DNA of 64,000 nucleotides from the NCBI GenBank assembly GCA_020354625.1, contig CP070651.1, positions 2,216,487 through 2,280,486 of the forward strand, read 5' to 3'. Below are positions 34,678 through 43,665 of the stretch, in pieces. Origin of the DNA: Trueperaceae bacterium. GTDB lineage: Bacteria > Deinococcota > Deinococci > Deinococcales > Trueperaceae. The notes below the pieces were generated by a model. That model saw only the letters and a list, made by a program, of their open reading frames with translations, searched no databases and was not told the origin of the DNA. Both the position numbers and the translations under genes were made by a program. Position 1 is the stretch's first letter, and every line of letters begins with the position of its first letter.

Positions 34678-35814
34678 CTAGACGCCCAGCACGTTACGCC
34701 CTACGAACTCGAGCGCGGCGTCTCCAGACGGCGGGTGCATGGGAGCGGCTCGTACATCTCGGAAGTAACGTTCGAGCGGCAAGCCTCGCTCGAGAGCCGC
34801 GGCGCCGGCGAGCTGCAAGGCGGTATCGGTTACGTTTCTGACGGTGACGTCGGTGAGGTGCTTGGCCGCTGTTGTTTGTGGAAGGTAGGCTCTGGCGTCG
34901 GCCGGATCGCCCGACCAATCGCTGGCGGTAGCTAGTAGAAACTGTTTTGCGGCTTTCAAGGCGATATCGATGCCGCCGATCTCCCTTTGGATCTTGGGGA
35001 GGGTGGCGATCGGTTTGCCGAGGGCTGTGGGGGTGCGTTCGAGCGCGTAGCGGATCACCGCGTCGCGGGCGGCCAATGCTATGCCTAAGTAGGTGGCGGC
35101 GATGAGGAGGGGGAACCAGACGTTGGGGACCGCTTTCCCCGGCTTGTCTTCCATCAGGTGGGACCGGGGCACGGTGACCTGTTCCAAAAAGAGGTCGTTG
35201 CTGTTGCTCGCTCGTAGGCTGAGTCCGTCGCCCCAAGTCCGTTCCCAGCGGATCCCTTCTGTGGTGGACGGTATCCAGGCAATCGCAGCATGTGCTTCGA
35301 AACGGAGCCGGACCAACAGGTGGTCGAGCGCGTCTCCGCCGGTGATCCAGGTCTTGTGACCGTTTATGAGCAGGGTGCCGTCTTCGCTCGGTACCGCCTC
35401 GGTAAGTGGTAGACCGCCGCGCGCGGGGCTGCCGAGTTTCGGTTCGCTTGCGGCGAAGTTGAGGAGTGCTCCCCCGGCAACGTCGCTGCACAGCCGATCG
35501 AAGAGAGCCTCGGGCCAGCTTCGCTGTTCACGTTCGTGACCGATGGCGTGGAGCGTCATGGCCGCGATCAGGGCGGTGGAACCGCTCCCTTTGGCGAGCT
35601 CGAGCTGAGCTGCCACGCAATCGGCCAAAGGGAGTTCCGATCCGCCGTAGGCTTTGGGCACGCTAAAGGCAGCAAAGCCGGAGCTGTGTAGGGCTGAGAT
35701 GTCTTCGGGTGGAAGCCGACCGAGCCGGTCCGCTTCCTCGGCTCGGCTGTCGAACTCCACAGCCAGCCGTTGGGCAATCTCAAGGGGGGGTGACGTTTGG
35801 GGTGCTGCTGACAT
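34678..35814 (-). CDS. acyl-CoA dehydrogenase-fold flavoprotein
   Basis: This 378-residue FAD/FMN protein has the acyl-CoA dehydrogenase fold. The N-terminal helical domain has FAAFSVPKAYGGSELPLADC, the middle beta domain INGHKTWITGGDALDHLLV, and the C-terminal helices KTLPK-like IATLPKIQREIGG and LQLAGAAALERGLPLERYFRDVRAA. The usual catalytic Glu segment is not clear, so it may belong to the DszC/SfnC-like monooxygenase branch rather than true fatty-acid oxidation. It is a single-gene unit with a TACACT box 5 nt before the ATG, suggesting a leaderless mRNA. Confidence 0.85.
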   Translation of the reverse strand: MSAAPQTSPPLEIAQRLAVEFDSRAEEADRLGRLPPEDISALHSSGFAAFSVPKAYGGSELPLADCVAAQLELAKGSGSTALIAAMTLHAIGHEREQRSWPEALFDRLCSDVAGGALLNFAASEPKLGSPARGGLPLTEAVPSEDGTLLINGHKTWITGGDALDHLLVRLRFEAHAAIAWIPSTTEGIRWERTWGDGLSLRASNSNDLFLEQVTVPRSHLMEDKPGKAVPNVWFPLLIAATYLGIALAARDAVIRYALERTPTALGKPIATLPKIQREIGGIDIALKAAKQFLLATASDWSGDPADARAYLPQTTAAKHLTDVTVRNVTDTALQLAGAAALERGLPLERYFRDVRAAPMHPPSGDAALEFVGRNVLGV

Positions 35815-35819
35815 GCGTC

Positions 35820-35849
35820 AGTGTAAACCGCGCAAGCCAGATCTGTCGT
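35820..35849 (-). promoter_or_regulatory. candidate leaderless promoter of the flavoprotein gene
   Basis: On the minus strand, TACACT at 35820-35825 lies 5 nt before the ATG at 35814, and ACGACA at 35844-35849 sits 18 bp further upstream as a -35 (four of six matches to TTGACA). The geometry fits leaderless transcription common in Deinococcota. Confidence 0.4.
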
Positions 35850-35907
35850 AGAGGAGATGTTATCTACGACGTTGCGGTCGATCGGCCGGTATAGCCAGAC
35901 AGGCGTC

Positions 35908-35937
35908 AAAAAAAAGATCGCGGTGTGATCGACCGCG
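35908..35937 (-). terminator. intrinsic terminator (minus strand)
   Basis: On the minus strand CGCGGT and ACCGCG form a 6-bp GC stem with a 7-nt loop, followed by ATC and eight T residues (A-run at 35908-35915 on the plus strand). It is about 93 bp upstream of the flavoprotein start and 400 bp downstream of the hppA stop. Confidence 0.75.
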
Positions 35938-36093
35938 TTTACGGGCAATATAACGAACAACCCTCGCTTACCTTCTCTCATGCTCTTTCGGTTCTCCCTT
36001 CATAAAGGGTGATACTCGCTCGAGCCTCTACTGGTATGGAGGGTTGTCGTTTTTGGAGTGTTCGTTATCTATTTCTATAAGAGACCTCCTTTC
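35908..36093 (-). ncRNA. candidate stand-alone structured RNA
   Basis: Read on the minus strand, the region folds into a long-range hairpin. ATAACGAACA pairs with its complement (35950-35959 with 36059-36068). GAGGGT then pairs inside it with ACCCTC (36039-36044 with 35960-35965), and a small CCCTT/AAGGG hairpin lies in the centre at 35996-36009. It is followed by a good intrinsic terminator (35908-35937). A TATAGT box at 36100-36105 would start a transcript near 36093, about 185 nt long, though no good -35 is seen. The next gene has its own promoter-like box, so a free RNA is more likely than a leader. It matches no RNA family I recognise. Confidence 0.4.
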
Positions 36094-36279
36094 CCCCTTA
36101 CTATACTCCCTGTTTCGCAGTCGAAATGAAGCCGAATTACTAGCTCAGGCCAGCTTTTAGCTGTATAATGATACTTTGGGTGTAATTCACCGACGATGAT
36201 ATCACGCCCCCTGATCTCTGGTTAAAAAGTGTGAAAGTCCGTTTCCAACGGTGTTCGGCGCTTGCAAGTTCGCCGTTTT

Positions 36280-36313
36280 CTCCGCCCGGTCTGTTATAAC
36301 AGACCGGGCGGAG
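36280..36313. terminator. 34-bp perfect palindrome after hppA
   Basis: Positions 36280-36296 are exactly complementary to 36297-36313, giving a 17-bp arm with TTATAA at the centre. It lies 21 bp beyond the hppA stop codon, where a terminator is expected, but there is no T-run on the minus strand. It may be a hairpin terminator or a dimeric-protein site. Confidence 0.55.
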
Positions 36314-36333
36314 ATCGGCTTGTATCCAGCAGG

Positions 36334-38418
36334 TTACAAGAGAATCCCGCCCACGCTCGCAATCATGCTGGCGAAGATCAACGATACCGTGTTGATCACT
36401 TTGATCAGCGGGTTGATGGAGGGACCGGCTGTGTCCTTGTAAGGGTCGCCTACGGTATCGCCTACCACCGAAGCGGCGTGCGCTTCGCTGCCCTTACCGC
36501 CGAGATTTCCATCTTCGATGTATTTCTTGGCGTTGTCCCAAGCTCCGCCGCCATTGGACATCATCAAAGCCATCATCAGGCCGCTGGCGATCACGCCGAT
36601 GAGGAGTCCACCCAGGGCGAGCGGGCCGAACAGAAAGCCGACTATCAGCGGTGCCACCACCGCGATGATGCCGGGCAGGGCCATCTCGCGCAGGGCAGCT
36701 TGCGTTACGATGTCGACCGCACGACCGTACTCAGGCCGAGCGGTACCTTCCATGATCCCCGGGATATCACGAAACTGCCGCCGCACCTCTTCGATGACGC
36801 TGCCTGCAGCTTTGCCGACCGATTCCATCAGGAAAGAGCTGAACAAAAATGGCAACATGGCGCCCGTGAGGAGCCCGATCAAGACGATGGGGTCGTTGAG
36901 GCGGAAGGCACTCTCCCCCAAGTCGAGGCGCTCGCTGTAGTCGGCAAAGAGGACCAGCGCTGCCAGTGCAGCCGAACCGATGGCATACCCTTTGGTAACT
37001 GCCTTGGTGGTGTTGCCGACCGCGTCTAGCGCGTCGGTGTTCTGGCGCACTTCTTCAGGGAGGTCGCTCATCTCGGCGATCCCTCCGGCATTATCCGTGA
37101 TCGGACCGTAGGTGTCCATGGCGACGACCATACCGGTTACAGACAGCATGGCGACCGCCGCTACTGCGATGCCGTAGAGACCGGCAAACTGGAAGGCGAT
37201 AAAGCTTGCAATGACCAAGACGATGACGGGGAGGGCCGTGCTCTGCATACCGACGGCGAGCCCGCTGATGATGTTGGTGGCACTCCCGGTGACAGAGGCG
37301 TCCGCGATACGTCGTACCGGCGAAAAGCGGGTGCTGGTGTAGTACTCGGTGATGAACATGATCAAGATCGTCACCACGATCCCGAGGATGCTGGCGCCAA
37401 ATATATTCAGCCAACCACCGGCGCTGTTGAGGAGGTTGAAGTCGAAGTCACGAAACATCGCAAAGGTGGCGATGCCGAAACCGATCACGCTCAGAATCGC
37501 GCTGGCGAAGACGCCCCGGTAGAGCGCCGCCATGATGTTCCCGTCTTCGCCCAGCCGGACAAAGAAGACCCCGATGATGCTGGCCAAAATGGCGATGGCC
37601 CCCAGGACAAGCGGGTAGATGACCAAGCTGGTCACTCCGCCGGTGTGGGGCAGCAAGAACCCGAGGAATACCGCGCCGATGGCGGTGACGGCATAGGTTT
37701 CGAACAGGTCGGCGCCCATGCCGGCGCAGTCTCCAACGTTGTCCCCAACGTTGTCGGCAATGACCGCCGGATTTCGAGGATCGTCTTCCGGGATTCCGGC
37801 CTCGACTTTCCCCACCAGGTCAGCACCGACGTCGGCCGCCTTGGTGTAGATGCCCCCACCGACCCTGGCGAAGAGGCTGATTAGGCTCGCGCCGAAAGCG
37901 AAACCGACCAGTGGCTCGACCGGATTGGAGATCTTGAAAACCACGAAGAAGAGGTAGAAGAAGCCGGCGACGCCGAGCAGTGCCAACCCGGCCACAGCGA
38001 GTCCGGCGACCGCTCCACCGTTGAAGGCGATCTTGAGCGCGCCGGTGAGGCTACTGCGAGCTGCCTGGGCGACGCGTACGTTGGCTCGCACGGCGATATT
38101 CATTCCGACGTAGCCGCTAATCGCCGAGAAAAGTGCGCCTACAGCGAAACCGACTGTGGTCCACCACCAGAGAACGCCGTCTGATCCTCGACTCGCCATC
38201 GCCACCACCGCAAAGATGACAGTGATGATGACGCCGACGATCAGGATGGTGCGGTACTGGCGGTTCATATAGGCTGACGCGCCCTGCTTCACCGCGTCGG
38301 AGATGTCCACCATGCGCTCGTCGCCGGTTTCTGAGGCGAGGATGTTTTGCCCGAGCAGAGCAGCCGCGATCAAGGCGACGATTGCAGCGAGTGGGATAAG
38401 GATAATCAGACCGTCCAT
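36334..38418 (-). CDS. hppA: K+-independent H+-translocating pyrophosphatase
   Basis: This 694-residue integral membrane proton pump is driven by pyrophosphate hydrolysis. The signature [20 protein letters not shown] lies at about 187-206, followed by [19 protein letters not shown]. The sequence GNTTKA at about 468-473 has Lys where K+-dependent enzymes have Ala, which by family knowledge marks a K+-independent type. There are about 15-16 hydrophobic segments. A clear GGAGG precedes the ATG. It is a single-gene unit divergent from pgm; it would recover energy from pyrophosphate made in biosynthesis. Confidence 0.97.
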   Translation of the reverse strand: MDGLIILIPLAAIVALIAAALLGQNILASETGDERMVDISDAVKQGASAYMNRQYRTILIVGVIITVIFAVVAMASRGSDGVLWWWTTVGFAVGALFSAISGYVGMNIAVRANVRVAQAARSSLTGALKIAFNGGAVAGLAVAGLALLGVAGFFYLFFVVFKISNPVEPLVGFAFGASLISLFARVGGGIYTKAADVGADLVGKVEAGIPEDDPRNPAVIADNVGDNVGDCAGMGADLFETYAVTAIGAVFLGFLLPHTGGVTSLVIYPLVLGAIAILASIIGVFFVRLGEDGNIMAALYRGVFASAILSVIGFGIATFAMFRDFDFNLLNSAGGWLNIFGASILGIVVTILIMFITEYYTSTRFSPVRRIADASVTGSATNIISGLAVGMQSTALPVIVLVIASFIAFQFAGLYGIAVAAVAMLSVTGMVVAMDTYGPITDNAGGIAEMSDLPEEVRQNTDALDAVGNTTKAVTKGYAIGSAALAALVLFADYSERLDLGESAFRLNDPIVLIGLLTGAMLPFLFSSFLMESVGKAAGSVIEEVRRQFRDIPGIMEGTARPEYGRAVDIVTQAALREMALPGIIAVVAPLIVGFLFGPLALGGLLIGVIASGLMMALMMSNGGGAWDNAKKYIEDGNLGGKGSEAHAASVVGDTVGDPYKDTAGPSINPLIKVINTVSLIFASMIASVGGILL

Positions 38419-38610
38419 TTAACCTCCAAGCGTGTGACCCCTGTGATGCCCCGATTTGTGCACTTGAACAAGAGAACCTAGTGGGCCACAGCCGTATCGT
38501 GCATACAAGACGCAAGTCTAACACGCACGTCATTAGGGTGGGCGAGTGTAGGTGATGATCGCGTCTTGTGAAAATTGGGTTAAGCTGATGGTTGCCGAAG
38601 GAGGCCTCGC

Positions 38611-40260
38611 ATGACGCTCCATCCGCTAGCTGGGAAGCCGGCTCCCAACTCCGTGCTCGTCAACGTGCCCCGACTGATGGCTAGCTATTACACCCTACAG
38701 CCTGATGCGGATATCGGGGAGCAGCGAGTCACTTTTGGCACCTCGGGACATCGGGGATCCTCGTTTACGAGGAGTTTCAACGAGCACCACATTCTGGCGG
38801 TCAGTCAGGCTGTCTGTGACTACCGCAAACACCGTGGTTTCGACGGACCGCTCTTTTTGGGCATGGATACCCACGCCCTCTCCGAAGCCGCGCTCCGGAC
38901 TGCGATCGAGGTGTTTGCCGCCAACGGCGTTACCCTGCTCGTGCAACAGGGTCTCGGTTATACGCCCACGCCGGTGATCTCCCGTGCCATTCTCGCGCAT
39001 AACCGTAGTGAGAGCAGAAAGGCAGATGGGGTTGTGATCACCCCGTCTCACAACCCTCCCGAGGACGGCGGTTTCAAGTACAATCCGCCGCACGGTGGTC
39101 CGGCCGGTACCGATGTGACCGACTGGATCGTGAAGCGTGCCAACGAGCTGCTTGAGCAGGGCCTGGCGGCGGTGAAGCGCCTCGCCTTCGCAAAGGCTCT
39201 GGGTGCGGACTCGACGCACCAGCTCGATTTTGTTATCCCCTACGTCGACGATCTCGAAGCTGTCGTCGACATGGAGGTCATCCAAGCCTCTGGGCTCAAG
39301 ATCGGTGTAGATCCCCTCGGGGGTGCAGCGCTCGAGTACTGGGATCCCATCGCCGAACGGTACGGTCTCGATCTCCAGGTTGTCAACCGTCGTCTCGATG
39401 CGACCTATTCCTTCATGACCTTGGACGGGGATGGGAAGGTGCGCATGGACTGTTCTTCACCCCATGCCATGGCCGGTCTTATCAAGCTCAGAGATGAGTT
39501 CGATATCGCCTTCGGCAACGATCCCGACGTCGACCGACACGGAATCGTTACCAGCGCCGAGGGGCTTTTGAATCCGAACCACTACCTCAGCGTGGCAGTG
39601 GATTACCTATTCCGGCACCGACCGGATTGGCCGCAAGCTGCAGCGGTCGGAAAGACGCTCGTCTCCAGCTCTATGATCGACCGTGTCGCCTCTCACCTCG
39701 GGCGGTCTGTGAATGAGGTTCCGGTCGGATTCAAATGGTTTGTAGACGGTCTTCTGGAGGGGCGCTTCGGCTTTGCGGGGGAGGAGAGCGCCGGTGCATC
39801 TTTTCTGCGTAGGGACGGTGGCGTTTGGACCACCGATAAGGATGGAGTCATTATGAATCTACTCGCCGCCGAGATGACTGCGAGGACCGGTAAGGATCCG
39901 GCCGAGCGCTATAAAGAGCTCACCGCGCTACACGGCGCACCTGCGTACCGGCGCTCCGAGGCGCCCGCAACCAGCGAGCAAAAGGCTGTGTTGGCTGCTC
40001 TATCTCCGGAGCACGTTACGGTTTCGCAGCTAGCAGGAGATCCGATTACGGCTGCGCTGACAAGAGCGCCAGGGAATGGTGCCCCTATTGGTGGGCTGAA
40101 GGTGGCTACCAAGAACGGCTGGTTTGCCGCCAGGCCCTCCGGGACCGAGATGGTCTATAAGATCTACGCCGAGAGCTTCGAGGGAGAAGCACATCTCGAG
40201 CGGCTTTTGGATGAGGCCCAGACGATCGTTCGATCGGCCTTCGAAGCGGCGGGGATATAG
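38611..40260 (+). CDS. pgm: alpha-D-glucose phosphate-specific phosphoglucomutase
   Basis: This 549-residue enzyme interconverts glucose 1-phosphate and glucose 6-phosphate. The phosphoserine loop is [14 protein letters not shown] with S146, the metal loop is [11 protein letters not shown] near residue 305, the sugar-binding loop is [10 protein letters not shown] near 390, and the phosphate-binding tail is [13 protein letters not shown]. The length fits the Pgm (TIGR01132-like) group. AAGGAGG lies 6 nt before the ATG. Its stop TAG directly abuts the ATG of the AhpD-like gene. Confidence 0.96.
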   Translation: MTLHPLAGKPAPNSVLVNVPRLMASYYTLQPDADIGEQRVTFGTSGHRGSSFTRSFNEHHILAVSQAVCDYRKHRGFDGPLFLGMDTHALSEAALRTAIEVFAANGVTLLVQQGLGYTPTPVISRAILAHNRSESRKADGVVITPSHNPPEDGGFKYNPPHGGPAGTDVTDWIVKRANELLEQGLAAVKRLAFAKALGADSTHQLDFVIPYVDDLEAVVDMEVIQASGLKIGVDPLGGAALEYWDPIAERYGLDLQVVNRRLDATYSFMTLDGDGKVRMDCSSPHAMAGLIKLRDEFDIAFGNDPDVDRHGIVTSAEGLLNPNHYLSVAVDYLFRHRPDWPQAAAVGKTLVSSSMIDRVASHLGRSVNEVPVGFKWFVDGLLEGRFGFAGEESAGASFLRRDGGVWTTDKDGVIMNLLAAEMTARTGKDPAERYKELTALHGAPAYRRSEAPATSEQKAVLAALSPEHVTVSQLAGDPITAALTRAPGNGAPIGGLKVATKNGWFAARPSGTEMVYKIYAESFEGEAHLERLLDEAQTIVRSAFEAAGI

Positions 40261-40866
40261 ATGAGGAGCTGGATCGAACTCGTTTTCCCCGCCGAGTCCA
40301 GGGGGCGGTTGAAGAAGATCTATGAGCGGATTGCTGGTCCCAAGGGCGCTATCGATAACATCCTCATGGTCCACAGCTTACGTCCACACACCTTGGAAGG
40401 GCATATGGCGCTCTACAAGAGCGTATTGCATCATAGCCGCAACACGCTCCCCCATTGGTTCCTCGAGGTGGTCGGTATCTATGTCAGCCACCTCAATAGA
40501 TGCGACTACTGCGTCCGGCATCATAGCGAAGGTCTCCGGCGCCTTTTGGATGATGAGCGTGCCGAAGAGCTCCTGCGGGCGCTTGAGAGCGATACGGCAT
40601 CGTCGGTCTTGTCCGGCCGCGAGTCGGCTGCTCTGGACTACGCTCGAGTCCTTACGCTTCAGGCTGATCAGATCGATGACACGTTTATCGCTGCCTTGCG
40701 TGAGGCCGGTCTCGATGATGGAGAGATTCTAGAGCTAAACCAGGTCGTCAGCTACTTCGCCTACGCCAATCGGACGGTGCTCGGCTTGGGAGTTACCACA
40801 GAAGGAGATACACTGGGGCTGTCTCCGAGCGACGCCTCCGATCCTGATAACTGGCATCACCATTAG
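40261..40866 (+). CDS. AhpD-like / peroxidase-related protein
   Basis: This 201-residue protein of the carboxymuconolactone decarboxylase/AhpD superfamily belongs to the uncharacterised peroxidase-related group. The redox motif is RCDYCVRHHSEGL near residue 80, with CxxC and the following His, preceded by LEVVGIYVSHLN. It likely acts in thiol-dependent peroxide reduction. The start abuts the pgm stop, so it is co-expressed with pgm, although no functional link is obvious. Confidence 0.88.
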   Translation: MRSWIELVFPAESRGRLKKIYERIAGPKGAIDNILMVHSLRPHTLEGHMALYKSVLHHSRNTLPHWFLEVVGIYVSHLNRCDYCVRHHSEGLRRLLDDERAEELLRALESDTASSVLSGRESAALDYARVLTLQADQIDDTFIAALREAGLDDGEILELNQVVSYFAYANRTVLGLGVTTEGDTLGLSPSDASDPDNWHHH

Positions 40867-40924
40867 GCTGGATGACGATTAGTTCATGTTTTGGGTCTGC
40901 ACCCCTATTCTATGCTGGGTTGGG

Positions 40925-41209
40925 ATGCAGGAATCAGCAGCGATAAAACAGGGTGACTCCGGCGCAAATACCAGGTTCAGCGATATCGTGATAGACGATA
41001 TCAAGTTGAGCCTGGCTGCCAAGGGAGTCTTTGTCACCATAGGTTTGCTCGGTAGCGGCTGCAAGATCAGTATGCTTGAACGCCGCTGTACCGACACGAG
41101 CGAAACGGTCATGAGCGCCCTGCAGGAACTTGTCGATGGAGGCTACGTCTCGATCGAGCAGGATACGGTTTTGGTACATAGCAGGACGAGCTTCGGTATC
41201 ACCAGCTAA
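40925..41209 (+). CDS. small winged-helix/HTH protein
   Basis: A 94-residue protein with a helix-turn-helix pattern: LSLAAKGVFVTIGLLGSGCK, then ISMLERRCTDTSETVMSALQELVDGGYVSIE, which resembles winged-helix domains of DnaD/RepA-like DNA-binding proteins. ATG at 40925 is preferred over 40886 because the upstream extension is hydrophobic and unlike the rest. A TATGCT box lies 8 nt before it. The stop is followed within 4 bp by repeat copy 7. Its role is unknown. Confidence 0.6.
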   Translation: MQESAAIKQGDSGANTRFSDIVIDDIKLSLAAKGVFVTIGLLGSGCKISMLERRCTDTSETVMSALQELVDGGYVSIEQDTVLVHSRTSFGITS

Positions 41210-41212
41210 GCC

Positions 41213-41320
41213 GTAATGGGTAATGGGTAAGCGGTCATGGGTAATGCGTGAGTAGACCGCAAGTTTTTGGTTCAACCGCGACCTGTAGAGCACCCACTTT
41301 ACCCATTACCCTTTACCCCT
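41213..41320. repeat. heptamer-armed repeat element, copy 7
   Basis: The left arm is GTAATGGGTAATGGGTAA, then GCGGTCATGGGTAATGCG ending GTGAG, sharing AGCGGTCATG with copy 5. The right arm is CACCCACTTTACCCATTACC and CTTTACCCC, inverted. It begins 3 bp after the HTH gene stop and abuts the 76-bp tandem repeat array at 41321. Confidence 0.8.
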
Positions 41321-41582
41321 CAGTTGAGGCTCGAGAACCTGAGCGCGATTCGGCCCAGTCGGTTTTTTGCCGGGCGCAGCTAGACCAAACGGAAGTCAGT
41401 TGAGGCTCGAGAACCTGAGCGCGATTCGGCCCAGTCGGTTTTTTGCCGGGCGCAGTCAGACCAAACGGAAGTCAGCTGAGGCTCGAGATATTGAGCGCGA
41501 TTCGGCCCAGTCGGTTTTTTGCTGGGCGCAGCTAGACCAAATGGAAGTCAGTTGAGGCTCGAGATACTGAGCGCGATTCGGC
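41321..41582. repeat. 76-bp tandem repeat overlapping the GGDEF/EAL gene end
   Basis: Three full units begin at 41321, 41397 and 41473, and a partial fourth at 41549; the spacing is exactly 76 bp each time. Units begin CAGTTGAGGCTCGAG and contain GGTTTTTTGC; they differ by a few bases. The fourth, partial unit is the last dozen codons and stop of the GGDEF/EAL gene, so the array is a set of downstream copies of that gene's tail and 3' region. Because 76 is not a multiple of three, the copies are not in one reading frame. Confidence 0.9.
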
Positions 41583-43500
41583 CGCTCTTGAGGTCTTGAG
41601 TGGGGAGCAGCACATCGACCTCGTAGGGAGAGAGGGGTCTGGAGAAAAAGTATCCCTGAACGATGTTGCATCCGAAGGTACGGAGTACGCCGAGCTGCTC
41701 TTTTGTCTCGACTCCTTCTGCGATCACCGACATGCCGAGGGTTTTGGCGAGGCGGATGACTGTCTCTACCAGGGTGTTGCCGTAGGTTGCATCCGGTCCC
41801 GGATCGTTCGTCAATTCTTGGATGAAACTCTTGTCGATTTTCAGTCCGTCGATCGGCAGTTTTTGCAGGTAGCCGAGCGAGGAGTAACCGGTTCCGAAGT
41901 CGTCGAGCAAGACGCTGATGCCGAGGGTACGCAAGTGGCTGAGCTGCTCGACCGATGTCGGATCGAGGACGATGCTTTCGGTGACTTCTAGTTCGAGCTG
42001 ATTGGCCGCGAGCCCGCTTGCCGAAAGTGCCGATTTGACGACTTCGACAAAACCGGGTTCGGATAGCTGTAGTGCTGAAATGTTGACGGCGACGTGCAGA
42101 GAGATGCCGGTGATCTCCTGCCATACCTTGACTTGCCGACAAGCCTTTTCCAACACCCATGCGCCGAGTTCACCGATCAACCCACACCCCTCTGCCAAGG
42201 GGATGAATTGAGCCGGCGAGACGATCCCGAGCTCCTTGTCGGTCCAGCGGAGCAGCGTCTCAAAGCTGACCACGGAGTTGCGCGAGATGTCGAATATCGG
42301 TTGGTAGACGAGGTTGATATCGCCATTTTCAAACGATTTGCGGAGGCTACGTTCCATTTTGGAGCGCTCGAGGGTCCCGTTTTCGATTTCGGTCGAGAAG
42401 ATGTGGAAGCGATTTCGACCCGTCTCTTTGGCACGGTACATAGCGCTATCTGCCTTCGATAAAAGTTCGCTCATGCCGTCGCCGTGTTGAGGTAGCAGAC
42501 TGACACCGAGGCTGGCTGTGATGGTGAGGCTTTGCGTATGCAGCTGAAACGGCTGGCGCAGTTCGCCGAGGATCTTTTGTGCCACTTTCATCGCCTGTTC
42601 TTGATTTTCGACATCGCGGAGCACGATCGAAAACTCGTCGCCTCCGAGCCTGGCTACGAAATCGGTTTGGCGCACCGAGGCGTTGAGCCGCTCGGCCACT
42701 CGCCTCAAGAGCTCATCACCCCGATTGTGCCCGAGCGTATCGTTGATCGCCTTGAAGCGGTCGATGTCGATAAAGAGTACGGCCAGGGTGCGGCGCGTCT
42801 GTTTGGCCTCGCCGATCGCTTCAGCCAACATGGCTTGTACTGCTGCGCGGTTGGGCAGACCGGTAAGGGGATCGATCTGATGGGATCGGTTGGTGCTGAG
42901 GATCGTCGCTTGGGCCTCGGTGATGACCGCGAACAGGTAGAAGACGATCACCGATAAGAAGCCTAAGAGGTAGTGGTTGACAAGGACCATATCGAGTGAC
43001 ATCGGGCTGCTTGCGTTGATGATGAGGTGACCGAAAATGCCGATAATGAGCTGTATGAAGAGCAACGTACCCGAAGCGATCAGCCCCCTGCGTCTTCCGA
43101 AGGCCAGATAGCTGTAAGCATAGGTGAAAAGGCTCCAGGGAATGAGCGTCAGGAGTGCCGCAGGTTCTTCGTTCCCCACCAAGTATGCGAGGTAGAGGTA
43201 CGTGAACTTGACGGTGAAATAGGTTGCTGGGACAAGGAACGTCAACCAGGTTGCGAAGCGGAGGTTGAAGCGGTGGTAACTCAGCAACAGCAGGGCCAGG
43301 ATGGAGATTTCGATGCCCATCAATAGGAGGTTGCTTATCGTATCGAACCTTGTACCGGAGCTTTTGAGGCCGAGGGTGAGTAGAGAGCCGGTGGTGACTA
43401 GGAAGATTAGCAACAGGTAGATGTTGCGCTGCAACGGCTCGAGTTCGTTTTGCACCTGTGTGAACTTTGGCATCTTTGTCAATACGCCTACAGATCCCAA
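41548..43500 (-). CDS. membrane GGDEF-EAL cyclic-di-GMP protein
   Basis: This is a 650-residue protein. Residues 25-200 contain about six hydrophobic helices of an unclassified membrane sensor. The GGDEF domain (about 210-370) has an intact GGDEF at 286-290 and an I-site RQTD at 277-280, so it may make cyclic-di-GMP with product inhibition. The EAL domain (about 385-640) has ETL instead of EAL at 414-416 but keeps DDFGTGYSSLGYL, KIDKSFI and EGVET, so phosphodiesterase activity is possible. The start may be ATG 30 bases later (MPKFTQ). Its last codons are tandemly copied downstream. Confidence 0.95.
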   Translation of the reverse strand: MGSVGVLTKMPKFTQVQNELEPLQRNIYLLLIFLVTTGSLLTLGLKSSGTRFDTISNLLLMGIEISILALLLLSYHRFNLRFATWLTFLVPATYFTVKFTYLYLAYLVGNEEPAALLTLIPWSLFTYAYSYLAFGRRRGLIASGTLLFIQLIIGIFGHLIINASSPMSLDMVLVNHYLLGFLSVIVFYLFAVITEAQATILSTNRSHQIDPLTGLPNRAAVQAMLAEAIGEAKQTRRTLAVLFIDIDRFKAINDTLGHNRGDELLRRVAERLNASVRQTDFVARLGGDEFSIVLRDVENQEQAMKVAQKILGELRQPFQLHTQSLTITASLGVSLLPQHGDGMSELLSKADSAMYRAKETGRNRFHIFSTEIENGTLERSKMERSLRKSFENGDINLVYQPIFDISRNSVVSFETLLRWTDKELGIVSPAQFIPLAEGCGLIGELGAWVLEKACRQVKVWQEITGISLHVAVNISALQLSEPGFVEVVKSALSASGLAANQLELEVTESIVLDPTSVEQLSHLRTLGISVLLDDFGTGYSSLGYLQKLPIDGLKIDKSFIQELTNDPGPDATYGNTLVETVIRLAKTLGMSVIAEGVETKEQLGVLRTFGCNIVQGYFFSRPLSPYEVDVLLPTQDLKSGRIALSISSLN

Positions 43501-43665
43501 GCGTTTTCCCAGGACAAGTCTCGGTGATCTCTTGTCACGGAGTTCTTACAAGGAGCTTTGATGACATGCGCTGCATAAGCAGGCGCGGCAAACCCTAACA
43601 GAATCCCTCAACAGCTCGAGGAGCTCGACGCAAGGGGGTAGACCTCAGGGTATGGTAGACCCTAG

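Larger units (their letters stand above)
35815..36333. other. 519-bp gene-free region with structured RNA candidate and palindrome
   Basis: Between hppA and the flavoprotein gene, both on the minus strand, no protein gene is apparent. It holds a leaderless-type promoter, an intrinsic terminator at 35908-35937, nested inverted repeats at 35950-36068, minus-strand TATAGT at 36100-36105, plus-strand TATAAT at 36164-36169 and a perfect 34-bp palindrome at 36280-36313. Confidence 0.6.

Noticed and set aside
35908..35937. T-box leader suggested by ACCGCG before a terminator
   Set aside because: The full TGGNACCGCG motif and stem I features are missing, and the downstream gene is not an amino-acid or tRNA synthetase gene.
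35568..35981. 137-codon minus-strand frame upstream of the flavoprotein
   Set aside because: It runs through an intrinsic terminator and into the flavoprotein gene in another frame, and has no recognisable product.
36181..36250. Cobalamin-type riboswitch suggested by GTGAAAGTCCG
   Set aside because: The other conserved boxes of the B12 riboswitch are absent and no B12-related gene is next to it.
1337..41320. CRISPR array made of the heptamer repeats
   Set aside because: Units are 7 bp and contiguous, without regular 30-40 bp spacers, and no cas genes are present.
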